DNA of 64,000 nucleotides, from the NCBI GenBank assembly GCA_963585895.1, contig OY757911.1, forward strand, positions 90,394,147 through 90,458,146. Reading direction: 5' to 3'. The notes beneath the pieces are model-generated. The model was given only the letters and a program-made list of their open reading frames with translations. It ran no database searches and was not told the DNA's origin. Of this stretch, positions 11,550 through 22,228 are shown in pieces (within the stretch, counting starts at the first letter, position 1; each line of letters opens with the position of its first letter). The stretch comes from Sepioteuthis lessoniana (lineage: Eukaryota > Mollusca > Cephalopoda > Myopsida > Loliginidae). The position numbers and the translations under genes are program-made.

Positions 11550-11789
11550 GGGGAGTCCTTGTAGTGTAGTGGCTAACATGCTGGACTGTAATCTCATAGT
11601 AAGAAAGTTCAAACTCCATTCACACTATTATGTTCACTTTCATACCATTACCCTTGGGAAAGGTATGATACCCACCCCTTGCCTTATCCCTCCTCAGCTA
11701 TGGGTTAAATAGTACCACTGCTGTCGTTCTTCAAGGATGGCTTTGGCATTAAATGTCATTAAGGTTGATGTTCCATTAAAAAAAAAAAA
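11550..11789 (+). repeat. SINE family A copy (A2), near full length
   Basis: The head is 'gtagtgtagtggctaacatg' with a B-box-like 'aagttcaaactcc', then CTTGGGAAAGGTATGATA, 'ctatgggttaaatagtacc', and a tail 'ggcattaaatgtcattaagg', ending 'ccattaaa' plus an A run. This is the best copy for a consensus. Confidence 0.88.
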
Positions 11790-12490
11790 CTAAATCATTC
11801 CAAAAATGTGTCTTTGCATTTCAAAGATTCAGTCTTAGTGTATAAATTAGACTCCAAATAATCAGCAAATGGCTGCCTTGAAAGGAATTAAGTTTTAGTT
11901 CTCAAGATTATCAATAATAAATGTTCTTTTAAATCTTTATTGATCAGTAATAATACATTCTGAATGGTCACATTCAAAGAAAGTATTTAACTGTACATAA
12001 AATTAAAACCTGAGTTTTTATTTTGAGTCATATGCTGTTACTTTCAATTCAAAATCTGTTTTTTTTAGATTTTAATCTTTCTACATTGTTGTTCCTTGTA
12101 GCTGCAGTTGATTTTCTTTAAAAAAAAAACAAAACAAAAAAAAAGACAGTTTTATTTTTCTTTTCTCCCTTTATTTTCTCCTCTATTGAATTTTCAGCTA
12201 ACCAGGCATTTGCTTAGAACAACAAAAGAAGATTACTACTTTCATTTTATTCATGAAAATAATATAATGGGAATGAACAGAATACCCTTTCTATTTCATT
12301 TTTCATGATTATGTGGGGGATGTTTTAATCATTTACAGGTTTTATTATTGAATAAATTGATGTATTGTTTGACTTGCTGGGGTTTCTGCTGCTGAAGAGT
12401 TATATCTTAATATCTTGCAACAATTTGAATTTGTTTGGAGTAAATTCTTTTTCTTTTTTAATATATTTTGTGCACAGCAGAATACATACA

Positions 12491-12493
<3 letters not shown>

Positions 12494-12530
<37 letters not shown>
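12494..12530. repeat. (TA)n microsatellite
   Basis: About 37 bp of TA, ending ten bases before a truncated SINE A copy. Confidence 0.95.
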
Positions 12531-12532
<2 letters not shown>

Positions 12533-12540
12533 GAGAGCTA

Positions 12541-12697
12541 TTACATTCACTTTTAGACTAATACTCTTGGGGAAAGGTATGAACCCCTTTATTCTCCCAG
12601 GTATGGGTTAAATAGTACCACTACTGTTCTACAAGGATGGCTCTAGCATTAAATAAGCCATGAAGGTTGATATGCCATTAAACAAAGAAACCAAACC
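12541..12697 (+). repeat. SINE family A copy (A3), head missing
   Basis: It starts in the body ('acattcacttttagac'), with GGGGAAAGGTATGAA and the tail 'gccattaaacaaagaaacc'. The 5' tRNA-like part is absent. Confidence 0.82.
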
Positions 12698-14432
12698 AAT
12701 ATATGATAGGTATATCTCTTAGTGCATATAATCTGAGTTGTATACCTTTTAAAAATTAAATCTTTAGCTTATTTAACATTTTATTAGTTTACTAATTGAG
12801 GTGTAAGTCAGAATTGCAACTTTTTTTTAAACATTGATTACCTGTTTAAAAAAAAATACAAGCATACTTTTTAGTATTGGCATATTAAGCAGTTTACTAT
12901 TTTTTATTTTGATATGACAATTTTTCAATATTGAAACTGGCTATTAGAGATATGGCATTATTTATGAGCAGATAATAAAAATAAAATTATTTTAATGACA
13001 AAAAGCTTTTAGGTACTTGAGTTTTTAGCAAATTTTGTGTATGTTTATTCACTCATTGCATTAAAGTTATATTTTCCCAAGTGTCAGATGAAAGTGAACC
13101 TGAAAAGGACACTTCAAGAAAGAATTGTAAAACTTTGTGAGAAACTCAAATACTTTTTGCCATAAATGAAAGAAAAGTGTTTGTCATTGTGGAAACCAGT
13201 GAATCTCTTCAAAGATGTACAGATTCTTTTACATATTAAATTTTTTTTTAGAAATGACAAATCTTTTGCAGCTTGTGTTCAGTCTGCACATTCATGTCAG
13301 CATGCTGCAATAAAGAATATAAGATTTATAAAAACTGGCTGAAAAACCATGAACAATAATATCAAACTATTTTTCATTAGGACTTGTAAGTTAATGAATT
13401 CTGAGGGGTAACATTTATGGCTCCCTGATGGCCATTACCTCTACTACAAAGGTAAATTATAATTTCTTGAAAAAAATCTTGAGACAAAAGATAATAATTT
13501 TGGTTTCTGGTGTGGAAATTTTCAGCTAGATGATTACTTTATATAGTTAAACAAAAAGATAGATTCAGTTTAGTTAACCTTATGGACACTTTAGCATTAT
13601 ACTTACTCTAAATTGAACTCCTTTCAAAAACCATTAATTCTTTTTAAAATTCAAAAGCTGATATACTCCAGATTCCCATTAGTAGCCATAGAAAATTTGT
13701 TGGCTATAGCTCTAGCTGTCCTTAAGGTATAAGATGATAAATAGATAAACAAATATATTTGATTAATTATAACAAAATAATCATTTTAAAAGATACAGGT
13801 TAGATCAGAGGTTCTTGTATTTTGAATATTTGGATTATTATTTACAGTAGTAGAAGTAAAAATTTGAGTGAATACAAGAGAAAAAAGATTGTATCTGAGA
13901 AGAAATAGGGATGTGCCCATTACTGACATACAGGATTAGATAACAAAGGAGTGCAAAAAAAAGGATAGTTGTCTGAATTGTGTGTGTATGTTTTAGGGTA
14001 GTGTGGGGGACAAGAAAAACAAATGTACTTCAGTTATCTTCAAAACAGACATACTAAAAAAGTAATCAACGTTATTTTAGGAACATTTGCAAATAAATCA
14101 GTATCAAACTAGATTATAATTCTTCAGGATTATCTAAGTCTAGAAATGTAACTTGATACCAAATTTTTTTTATTGTAGTGATGATAAATTAATTTTGGTT
14201 TGTTAAAACAATTGTTGCTATACCTCAAATACCATGTTGATTGTTCACCATTTGGTATGTTTCTGGCATTTTGGGAACTAGTAGCACCCTACCTCCATTT
14301 TTTTTTTTTTTTTTTTTTCTAATTGTAAATTCTGTCTTGAGTGTATTAAGTTTCACTGATTCTATACTAAATTTAACCTTATTCTCTGGAGCAACCTCAT
14401 TGATTTAGTGATTTAGCCATCACTGCTTGATC
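12698..14432. other. Intron A, nothing recognised
   Basis: AT-rich sequence with no coding stretch in phase with the gene and no repeat family I can identify. A run of about 21 T lies near 14299-14319. Confidence 0.5.
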
Positions 14433-14459
14433 TGTGTGTGTGTGTGTGTGTGTGTGTGT
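14433..14459. repeat. (TG)n microsatellite
   Basis: About 13 TG units, just before SINE C copy C1. Confidence 0.95.
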
Positions 14460-14470
14460 ATAAATATATA

Positions 14471-14706
14471 TAAGTAAAGTTGGCGACCATAGTCGAGGGT
14501 GACCCAAGCTACTACACCAAGGTGTAGGGAAGGGCGCTACTCCTTTCCCAGGATTGCTCCACTTTACCCTTGATCCATACCTTATAATGCTGAGTGTTAA
14601 GCAAGGAGGCATCAAGTACCATTTTTTGACTCGACCTGAGGTATGACTCGACCTGAGATTGAACCCAGGTCTCCTTGGCGAACACTCTAACCACTACGCC
14701 AATGTC
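14471..14706 (-). repeat. SINE family C copy (C1)
   Basis: On the minus strand it has a tRNA-like head with the B-box-like GGGTTCAATCTCAGG, then 'acttgatgcctccttgctt', 'ctcagcattataagg' and a tail 'gtcgccaactttactta'. A short duplicated 'tgactcgacctga' interrupts the region after the head. Confidence 0.87.
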
Positions 14707-14710
14707 CAGT

Positions 14711-14711
<1 letters not shown>

Positions 14712-14755
<44 letters not shown>
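14712..14755. repeat. (TA)n microsatellite, slightly interrupted
   Basis: TA repeats with one TTTA interruption, adjoining the head end of SINE C1. Confidence 0.9.
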
Positions 14756-14771
14756 TGTGTGTGTTGGATAT

Positions 14772-14990
14772 ACAAATGGTGAAAAGGTTATCAGGATAGA
14801 ATTGGGAGACCAGATTCAAATTCTGACTTTAGACTGACTGTGTTCCCTTTGCACTAATGCTCTAGGGGAAATGTCTGAATCCATCTATTTTCCTTCCAGC
14901 TATGGATAAAATAGTGAGGAAGATTGGAATTTCTAGAAGGACAACTCTGAATTTAAATTCCCTGCTAAAATATCTTGAGCCACTGCGGCT
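14772..14990 (+). repeat. SINE family B copy (B2)
   Basis: It shares 'ggttatcaggatagaat', 'agattcaaattctgac', 'cagctatggataaaatagt' and 'actctgaatttaaat' with the family. It is diverged. Confidence 0.7.
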
Positions 14991-15881
14991 AAACAGAGAA
15001 TAAGGTCCTTTACTCCCAATGTTTTGCAAACCTTGGGGAAGGCCTGAGTCCTGCAGAAAAAAAAATTGATTGGATATATAAAACATATATGTAGCCAACA
15101 AACATATATAAAGCTCTTGGTCTGATGAAAAATTGACAGTAACCAAGCACTGTTGACTTAGTGTCTATGATATTCTAACTTGAGATATATATGTATATAT
15201 TTAGTAAGTTCACAGCTTAATGATAGAAAAATACATTCATTTTACATAACAAATATTTATTTCTCAATATGCCATATTTCACACTACATAACTTGAACAT
15301 ACACCTGTTATTTGAACTATTTAGGAAAAAAACTATAAAAAAAACCTAGACCCAAATACAATTTTCATGAACTTCATAGCCTTCCCCTCCATAGGGTTTT
15401 GGTTAAAGATAGTCGGCTACTGAATATTCTCCTTCTGAACTATTTAAGAAAACATGCAACTAACCTTTATTAATACCAGTGTGTTTCTGCATTTGTGTAT
15501 CTGCTTTTGTTAGCTTACATAGGGTTTATAGGTTAACTTACTGATTGAAGATTTGTCAAAATGGTTCAGGTCCAAGCATCTATCACTCTTGGAACCTTAG
15601 AACTTGAGTAAACTTTATACCAACTCTTGAATTGTGTTTTTGTTTTTTTGTTGTTTAATGTTTTGACAAATGGAGTGCTACAATCACCAAGACTGCACAA
15701 GTAACTTTTAAACTGCCAATGTGTATTCGTAGCATCTCCAAATATATCATAAATTTCAATAACATCTGGTAATACAATAACATTAGTAACATACTCTGAA
15801 CTGCAATATGCTCTATTTCTAATTCAGCACTATGAAATGATTATAACAGTGAATATAATCAGTAATATGTATTTACCAACC
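14991..15881. other. Intron A, nothing recognised
   Basis: AT-rich sequence with no exon in phase and no repeat I recognise. Confidence 0.45.
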
Positions 15882-16130
15882 CCTCTGCATGAGCAGGGTG
15901 CGACACAGTTTTCTAAGTGCTGTTTAACGGGTTTAATTTCAGAGTTTTTCTTCTTTTAGATTGTTAGCCATACCAATGTTAAAGAGCTCAGTCTACCCTA
16001 CTATTTATTCATAACTGGAAGAAGAATTTACTATGTGAAATGCAAACAATCTCATCTGGGATTTGAACTCTGGTCACTGTGTCCATTTTTTATGATGATA
16101 ACCATTACACTACAAACACCACCTTAATAA
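15882..16130 (-). repeat. SINE family B copy (B3)
   Basis: Reverse orientation: 'tctaccctactatttattca' body and a head with 'gatttgaactctggtcactg' followed by 'gataaccattacacta'. Confidence 0.83.
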
Positions 16131-16725
16131 TAAGCAATATAACTTATATGTTTACTATATAAATAAAAGTTGTAAACAATACAGGTGACTGTAAGTGGCA
16201 ACAATGCTACTTTTCATTTTTATTTTGTATAAGTTTGTAGAATATGGTGTAAACAAACCTTTTTTCTTTTTGCTGTAGCCTTTGTAATTTCTGTTCAAAA
16301 CTTGCTTTCTTTTTTCTTTTATAAAGAATTACCGTACACTGAGCAGTTACAATGACTGTTTCATATTTGCAGCATCAAAGTGCTGTAATAATCTGACATT
16401 TTATGTAGGTTTTTTATTTTTCTAATTTTTTTATTTTTCTACTTTTTTTTAAATTAAAATTTTTTTTTTTTAACCTATTTCTGCTGCAGTACTTCATTGG
16501 ATTATGCAGGGAATATTCTGTATTTAATAATTCTTCTCTTTATTGATTTACTTCTGAGTTTTAATATATGAATCTTTTAGTCATGAAACTGATATAAAGA
16601 GGTGGCATCTTAATTTATTTCAGGTTTTATCCTGCTCTGCTGACCAGCATTTGAGCACTTTGATTAAAGAAAAACTTTTAGAACAATGTTTGTTCTCACA
16701 CACACACCCAATTCCTCTGTAACAG
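16131..16725. other. Intron A between two SINEs
   Basis: AT-rich sequence with T runs at about 16441-16471; nothing else is recognised. Confidence 0.45.
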
Positions 16726-16985
16726 ACATTGGTCCAGCGGTTAGAGTGTTCGCCAATGGCCCGGGAGACCTGGGTTCAATCCCAGGTCGAGTCATACCAA
16801 AGACTTTAAAAATGGAACTTGATACCACCTTGCTTAACACTCAGCATTATAAGGTACGGTTCAAGGGTAAAGTGGAGCAATCCAGGGAATGGAGTAGCGC
16901 CCTCCCCTACACCTTGGTGTAGTAGCTATCGAAAAGGGAGCCTTCGGGTCACCCTCGACTATGGTCGCTAACTTTACTTACTTAC
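16726..16985 (+). repeat. SINE family C copy (C2), full length
   Basis: The tRNA-like head has A-box-like TGGTCCAGCGGTTAGAG and B-box-like GGGTTCAATCCC, then 'ccttgcttaacactcagcat', 'ggtaaagtggagcaatcc' and a tail 'ctatggtcgctaactttac' ending in CTTACTTAC. It is inverted relative to C1, 2 kb away. Confidence 0.9.
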
Positions 16986-17165
16986 AGCTGGTTAGAATTC
17001 AGTTTTCTTTAAGGTTAGAGGACCTTGTCTGCTCTACTATTTACCCATAGCTGAAGGTAGAACAAAAGGATTCATGCCTATCCTAAGAGCATTAGTCCAA
17101 AGTGAAATGCAATCCATAATTTGAACTTGGCTTATCAATTCCATTTCCTACAATAAGTGTTATGT
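16986..17165 (-). repeat. SINE family B copy (B4)
   Basis: Reverse copy directly after C2: 'attcagttttctttaaggtt', 'ctgctctactatttacccat' and 'atttgaacttggctta' near the head. Confidence 0.78.
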
Positions 17166-17387
17166 TAAGCGTGCTTTATATATCATTCTTTTTGCATTAG
17201 TTTAATAATTTATAATTGAATATTTCGTTTCAAGCTCATAAGGAAACTAGTGTTAAACTAGGGCATTTAGGTGTTAGTTTTGTTATCAGTAATGTCTATC
17301 CACTGGGATATTAGATGCAAGTTGATTTCTAGAGATTTTTTTTCTAGAGACAGTGAATCTTTATCAACACTCTTAACTCAGAGTTTC

Positions 17388-17720
17388 TTACCCAGTTGGC
17401 TGGGGCTGTAGAATATGTTGAAGAGTAAGACCTCTCTCAATGAGTGTCTGGGATATGACACTGAATCATCTGATGGTAAGGCTCCAGTCCTGGAACTTTG
17501 GGGAATGTGGAGTAGGTTTTCATTGCCATTACTCTCAGGTCCACTAACCTAGAGTGATAGCACCTGTTGGGATCCCATCTATAGGTCAAGTGGAACTATT
17601 TTTAACCATTTAATTGTGTGTAAACAAGTGACTGAAATTGAATTATTACTATTAAATAGCTATACTTGAAACCATTTAACTATGTGCAAACAAATGAACT
17701 CTGACTCCTTTAAAAATGTT
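17388..17720 (+). repeat. Repeat D copy (D2) with tail subrepeats
   Basis: It has the body ('ggctggggctgtagaata', 'gaatcatctgatggtaagg') and a tail in which 'accatttaa.tgtgtg.aaacaa' occurs twice, at about 17606-17630 and 17671-17695, separated by 'actattaaatagctatactt'. This shows the family's tandem tail unit of about 60 bp. Confidence 0.8.
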
Positions 17721-18774
17721 ATCTACAAACTATTTGTTTCCAAATCATATATTTGATGAATATGTATAAACAGGATTTGGAATTTAGATTTTTTTTCCGT
17801 TTGATTCAATATGCAACTATATGAATAAAAAAACAACTTATGAAACATATGATAGTGATTATGAATATATTTTGTTGTTAGGAAACCTTTTAAGTGTAAA
17901 AGTAGATTTTCAAAGTTTAAATGAAATAATTATTGAATCATAGATATTTTAGTAAAAAAAAATGTTTAGTGCTTGAAGACAAATTCTTAGCATATTGATG
18001 TTTATATATCTAGATTATGGGAAATGTTTAATAGCTCGATCAAATGAAATTTCAAATTTTCAAAGCTCTAAGAAAGCAATGATTTTTAATAGTTATAATT
18101 AGATTAAATTCTGATTGTCAGAGATGGAATAAAAAGATGTTTTAAGAGCTTCAAGAAAATTATTTTTGGCCGTATTCAGTCACAAGACAAAACTGAAATA
18201 GTTGGGCAGTCTGGGCTCTATCAGCTCCTACAACAACATTATTGCCTAGCTGTTTTTGCCCTTGTTATTCATTTGGACAAAATTGATGGCTTGTGGAAAC
18301 TTGATGCATGGGCAATTGCTAGTCTTCCATGCAACCTTGCCTCCGCCTACATCCAGATCTAAACAGATCTAGGGTCTCGGAAGACTAATGTTACCATTTG
18401 TTTGTTATTACTTTTTCCTTTATAAAAACTGATAATTGCCTAAACTAGGAAAAATAGAAACTATATTGAAAGCATAGATTTATATTTCATAGATAATTTG
18501 ATTTTACAAACAATTAAGAATTTAAAATTAATATTGATATGAATCTATGGCCAGAATCTGAATGAAAATAGTCAAAATAATGAAGAACTTCTCTTCAAAA
18601 TTCCTCAGTGGGTAGAAAATGCTGATCAAAACAGATGATATAAGTACTAAAAAAGAAAAAGCCTTTATTCCAGTATTGGAAAGCCAATTTTTTCATTTAA
18701 TAATAGGTATGAAGAAAAAAAAATTGACATTCGATGATTAAAAAGAAAAGACTATTCAATCATATTTAATGCTT
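17721..18774. other. Intron A, mostly unassigned
   Basis: AT-rich. A GC-richer block at 18168-18400 ('gttgggcagtctgggct', 'cttccatgcaaccttgcctc') looks like part of an unidentified repeat. Confidence 0.45.
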
Positions 18775-19075
18775 TATTGTCCTGTTGGTGGGGCTTAGAA
18801 TATGCTGACTCTATCTTCTTTAGAGGGTTAAACCCCTTCCTCCTAAAAACTGGGGGGTGTCCTAGGTATTACATTAAACTGTACCTAATGAGGTGACACT
18901 CCAGAGGTCTGGGAAGTGTGGAATACCCTTTCATTGTTATTACTTCAAGTTAATGCAGACCTGGAGTGTTAGTATCTATTAGGTTCCCATGTATTGGACC
19001 AAAAGATCTGTTTAAAAATTATTTGTATTTGATAGGACCATGTGTAAAAACTTTTAAGAAAGAAATGCACAAAAA
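18775..19075 (+). repeat. Repeat D copy (D3), diverged
   Basis: It keeps 'ggggcttagaatatgct', 'ctttagagggttaaac' and 'aggtctgggaagtgtggaat' in order. It is followed at about 19121 by 'gaaaataaccctagaca', also found near 48128. Confidence 0.68.
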
Positions 19076-19207
19076 AATGTAAATATGAATGTACAATGAA
19101 TGCGATTTCCTAACGTTTTGGCAGAAAATAACCCTAGACAGTTTAATACTTTAATCAATTTTCATAAAATTATTCAAAAAGACAAAAGATTCTGATCTGC
19201 TGTGATC

Positions 19208-19218
<11 letters not shown>

Positions 19219-19260
<42 letters not shown>
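19219..19260. repeat. (AT)n microsatellite
   Basis: About 21 AT units after a short (TC)n. Confidence 0.97.
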
Positions 19261-19262
<2 letters not shown>

Positions 19263-19365
19263 CACCAACAGACTGTTGTATCACAACTCTTCAGTGTGGC
19301 TTGACATACTAGATTCTTGAAGCTGGGATTGAAACCAGATGACTTAAACGCCAATCCAAGATTCT

Positions 19366-19553
19366 AATGTTATCTTGGTCAAGTTATCTAGTAGACTATT
19401 TAGAAACTTGGTTTGAAATGGGAGGAAGCAATTGTTTTGCAATATATTTTAATGTAGTTTTTCTGGGTTCTACATTTAATTATATTGCAAAACAATTGCT
19501 TCCTCCCATTTCAAACCAAGTTTCTGAATAGTCTGCTTGACCAAGATAACATT
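19366..19553. repeat. Fold-back element, arms of about 85-90 bp
   Basis: The left arm 19366-19456 and right arm 19471-19553 are near-perfect reverse complements around a loop of about 14 bp. One shared block is 'tttgaaatgggaggaagcaa' and its complement. There is no coding content. Confidence 0.93.
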
Positions 19554-20340
19554 TTTTTTTCAAAATGATGTTAACTAATTTGCATATTTTGTTTTAAAAA
19601 TTACTAATTAAAAAACAAAAACATGTTATTAAAATAAATAAGATTGTATATGTTAACCGTTTCATAATTCATTTTCTATCCTATCTTTTAATAACTTTTT
19701 TCTTTTTAATGTTTATTTGATAGTTTTTATAATGAATTTTTGCGTTGTGTTATCAACCTTGACCTTTTTATAAACCAGCAATGATAGCCTTATTGTAAAT
19801 CAAATCTCCCACCCTTTTTTTTTCTCTTAAGAAAAAAAAAACAAGCTACTTCACAAAACCAAATATTCAATTTTTCCTTTTACTAGTTTTTCATTTGTTT
19901 TTGTTTGGTTTATATGTTAATAATTCACCAAATTTAAAAATGAAAATCAACAATTTATTTCAATGCTATTGTGAAAATTTGTGCCATTATTATTCATGCA
20001 TTCCATGGAATTTGCAAAGGGACAGTTAATATCATATGAATTTAATTTTTTTTTTTTCTTTCTATTTTTATCTGAGTTGAAAGTCTGAGATTTAATTGTC
20101 ATGAGTATCAAAGGTTTTCTCATTTTCCTCTCTCCCCACTTTCAGTGCATTGCTGAATATCAGAAAATGTCATATCTGCTCCCTTTAAACTATCAATAAA
20201 ATTTTCTTGGAAAAACTGATTACTTGGTGATGGGTTTTATTTTCAACTGCATCAGCAGTTGAACTTGCATTTTTGTTTTTATTTCATTTTTTATTTTTTT
20301 AAACTAGATATTTTAAACTTCTGTCTTTGTCTCTTTCCAG
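19554..20340. other. CLINT1: End of intron A
   Basis: AT-rich sequence with T and A runs; the splice acceptor of exon B is at its end. No repeat family is recognised. Confidence 0.5.
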
Positions 20341-20530
20341 GTGATCGCTATGATGAGGATGCTCGTCCTAATCAGGGTTCAGCTACATCATCCCAAAGTG
20401 GCAGGTTAGATGATATTGATGAATGGGATAGAGGCAAGAAGTCAGTTGCAAGTGAAGCAATAGATAAAGTAAAGGATCTTTGGTACCGAGCACATGGCAA
20501 GAAAAATATAGATGATGTAATAGACTATAG
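20341..20530 (+). CDS. CLINT1: CLINT1 exon B: acidic/charged linker after ENTH
   Basis: The acceptor is ctctttccag at 20340 and the donor gtaaga at 20531. The 190 nt are made of 2 nt, 62 codons and 2 nt. It begins DRYDEDARPNQ and contains DDIDEWDRGKK, the counterpart of the vertebrate WDEEWDK linker, followed by VKDLWYRAHGKK. It is rich in Asp, Glu, Lys and Ser and should be disordered. It ends in a split AG codon: T from exon C gives Ser, while G from the candidate 42-nt exon gives Arg. The long flanking introns (14.9 kb before, 15 to 22 kb after) are filled with repeats. Confidence 0.94.
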
Positions 20531-21438
20531 GTAAGACTATATTCTCCTTGTGCAATAGTAATAACGCAAATAATACAACAATGCTAGGCTCTTCAGATTT
20601 TTTTCTACTTTAAGAGGGAATTGGGGCAGCAAAAATTAAAAAAAGATATAACTCCAAAACTTCTGCACAAAGAAGGCATAAAATAAATTTTCAATTTTTT
20701 TTTTAATATGCTTTAAACTAATAAAGTTAATGGGCCTTTTAGATTAATCTCATAGTTCTGCTACTGCCTTTTTTTTTTTTTTTTTTTTAATGCTTTTCAT
20801 TAAATTAATCTCGACAGGTAAATATCCATTAGTGGTGACAGGAACAATATTAGTACTGACTGACTTGTACTTTGGTAACCAAATGTCTAAATTTTTACTA
20901 TACGCTTTATTGGCTAAGTTTAATTTTATTTAAACCTACTTAAATTATATTCCAAGTTGGTTTTTTTTTACTGAGACCATATGATTCTCAAAACAACTAG
21001 TTTATTAACACACTTCTCTATTGTACTTGTTTCTAAATTAATCAATTTTGTAAAATTCTACATGACACAAATACTTATGTCAGTCATTCCTGCTTTATCA
21101 GTTAATTTCACAGAACTCTCTTTGGTGATTAGCAAACTTTGTATTATTGATACAGTTTGTAACTCTGAGCAACACGATTGCTTTCATAAAAGAACTAATA
21201 ATTTCTTAGTTGACTTTAATACTGTGGAGTTTACTTTGAATACCAAACTCTTACAAAAAAGTATTACTGAAATATGTCTAGTTTCAGAAAAGTTAAAACA
21301 GTAGACCATTTTGAAAAAATCACCAATCATTGTTTCATTTACCTGCTGTTGGCCCAATCAGTAAAACTACTTTATAAAATATATTTGAAAGGAGTAAAAT
21401 ATAAAGAAGCAAAATAACTAAGACATAACAAGTCTTTG
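20531..21438. other. CLINT1: Start of the intron after exon B
   Basis: Nothing recognised except a run of about 21 T near 20769-20788. An open stretch at 20981-21304 has composition like the surrounding intron and no known motif. Confidence 0.5.
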
Positions 21439-21670
21439 GTTGGTTTCTTTGTTTCATGGCATATCAACCTCCATAATAGAGCTCTCCTTGTAGAAGGACA
21501 GTAGTGGTACGATTTAACTCATAGCTAGGTTGGTGGGGTGGGGATAAGGTAGTACATACTTTCCCAAGGTTATTAGACCAAAAGTAAATGTAATAGTGTA
21601 ACTAAAGTTCAAACTCACTTACTATAATGTTGCAGTCTAGCATGTTTTGCCATTATGCCATGGGAATTTC
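21439..21670 (-). repeat. SINE family A copy (A4)
   Basis: Reverse copy: tail first ('catggcatatcaacctcc'), then 'gatttaactcatagctagg', 'actttcccaaggttatta' and the head 'gcagtctagcatgtt'. The tail is flanked by GGTTGGTTTC. Confidence 0.85.
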
Positions 21671-21929
21671 TCCTAACAAGTCTTTAGTGAGAAGTATTTT
21701 GAAAATATTTCAAAAGATTTAATGAATCTAAATATCTTCAAAGCCTTGAAAGTCTGAATCAGATCCTGAGAGGAAAAGTTCAAATTAATATTAGTTTGAT
21801 TTGGTTGGGTCTTATGGCATATCAATCATAGGTTATTTAATGTCAAATCCTGTTTACACATATATATTAAATGTATATATGATTTGTAAACACATTTTGC
21901 ATATGATATTCCTAAATGAGCCCAAGCTC

Positions 21930-22228
21930 CCTTTTTCACACAGTTAAATAGTTTCAAGTATTGCTATATAAGTCACAATTTAACATCGGTCATTTGTTTG
22001 CACACAATTTGTTCTATTTGACCCATAGATAGGACCGTATCAAGTGCTACTGACCTGGGAGCAATGGCAATGAAGGGGTACTCTATATTCCTCAAATCTC
22101 TAAGGCTGGAGCCTCATCAGCAGATGGTTTAATGTCATATCCAGGATACTCATTGGGGGTGGGGGTTACCCCCTCTGCAGAGATACAGTTGGTGTATTCT
22201 GCAGCCTCTACTGACTGGGCTATCAAAT
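21930..22228 (-). repeat. Repeat D copy (D4)
   Basis: Reverse copy including the tail ('catttgtttgcacacaattt'), 'gacccatagataggacc', 'ggctggagcctcatcagcag' and 'ctgcagagatacagttggt'. Confidence 0.82.

Noticed and set aside
16726-16800. tRNA-like sequence with A and B boxes
   Set aside because: It is the head of a SINE C copy with the same body and tail as three others in the window, not a free tRNA gene.
20981-21304. Open stretch of 107 codons in the intron after exon B
   Set aside because: Composition is that of translated AT-rich intron (Leu, Ile, Phe, Asn), with no motif, no splice context and no conserved pattern.
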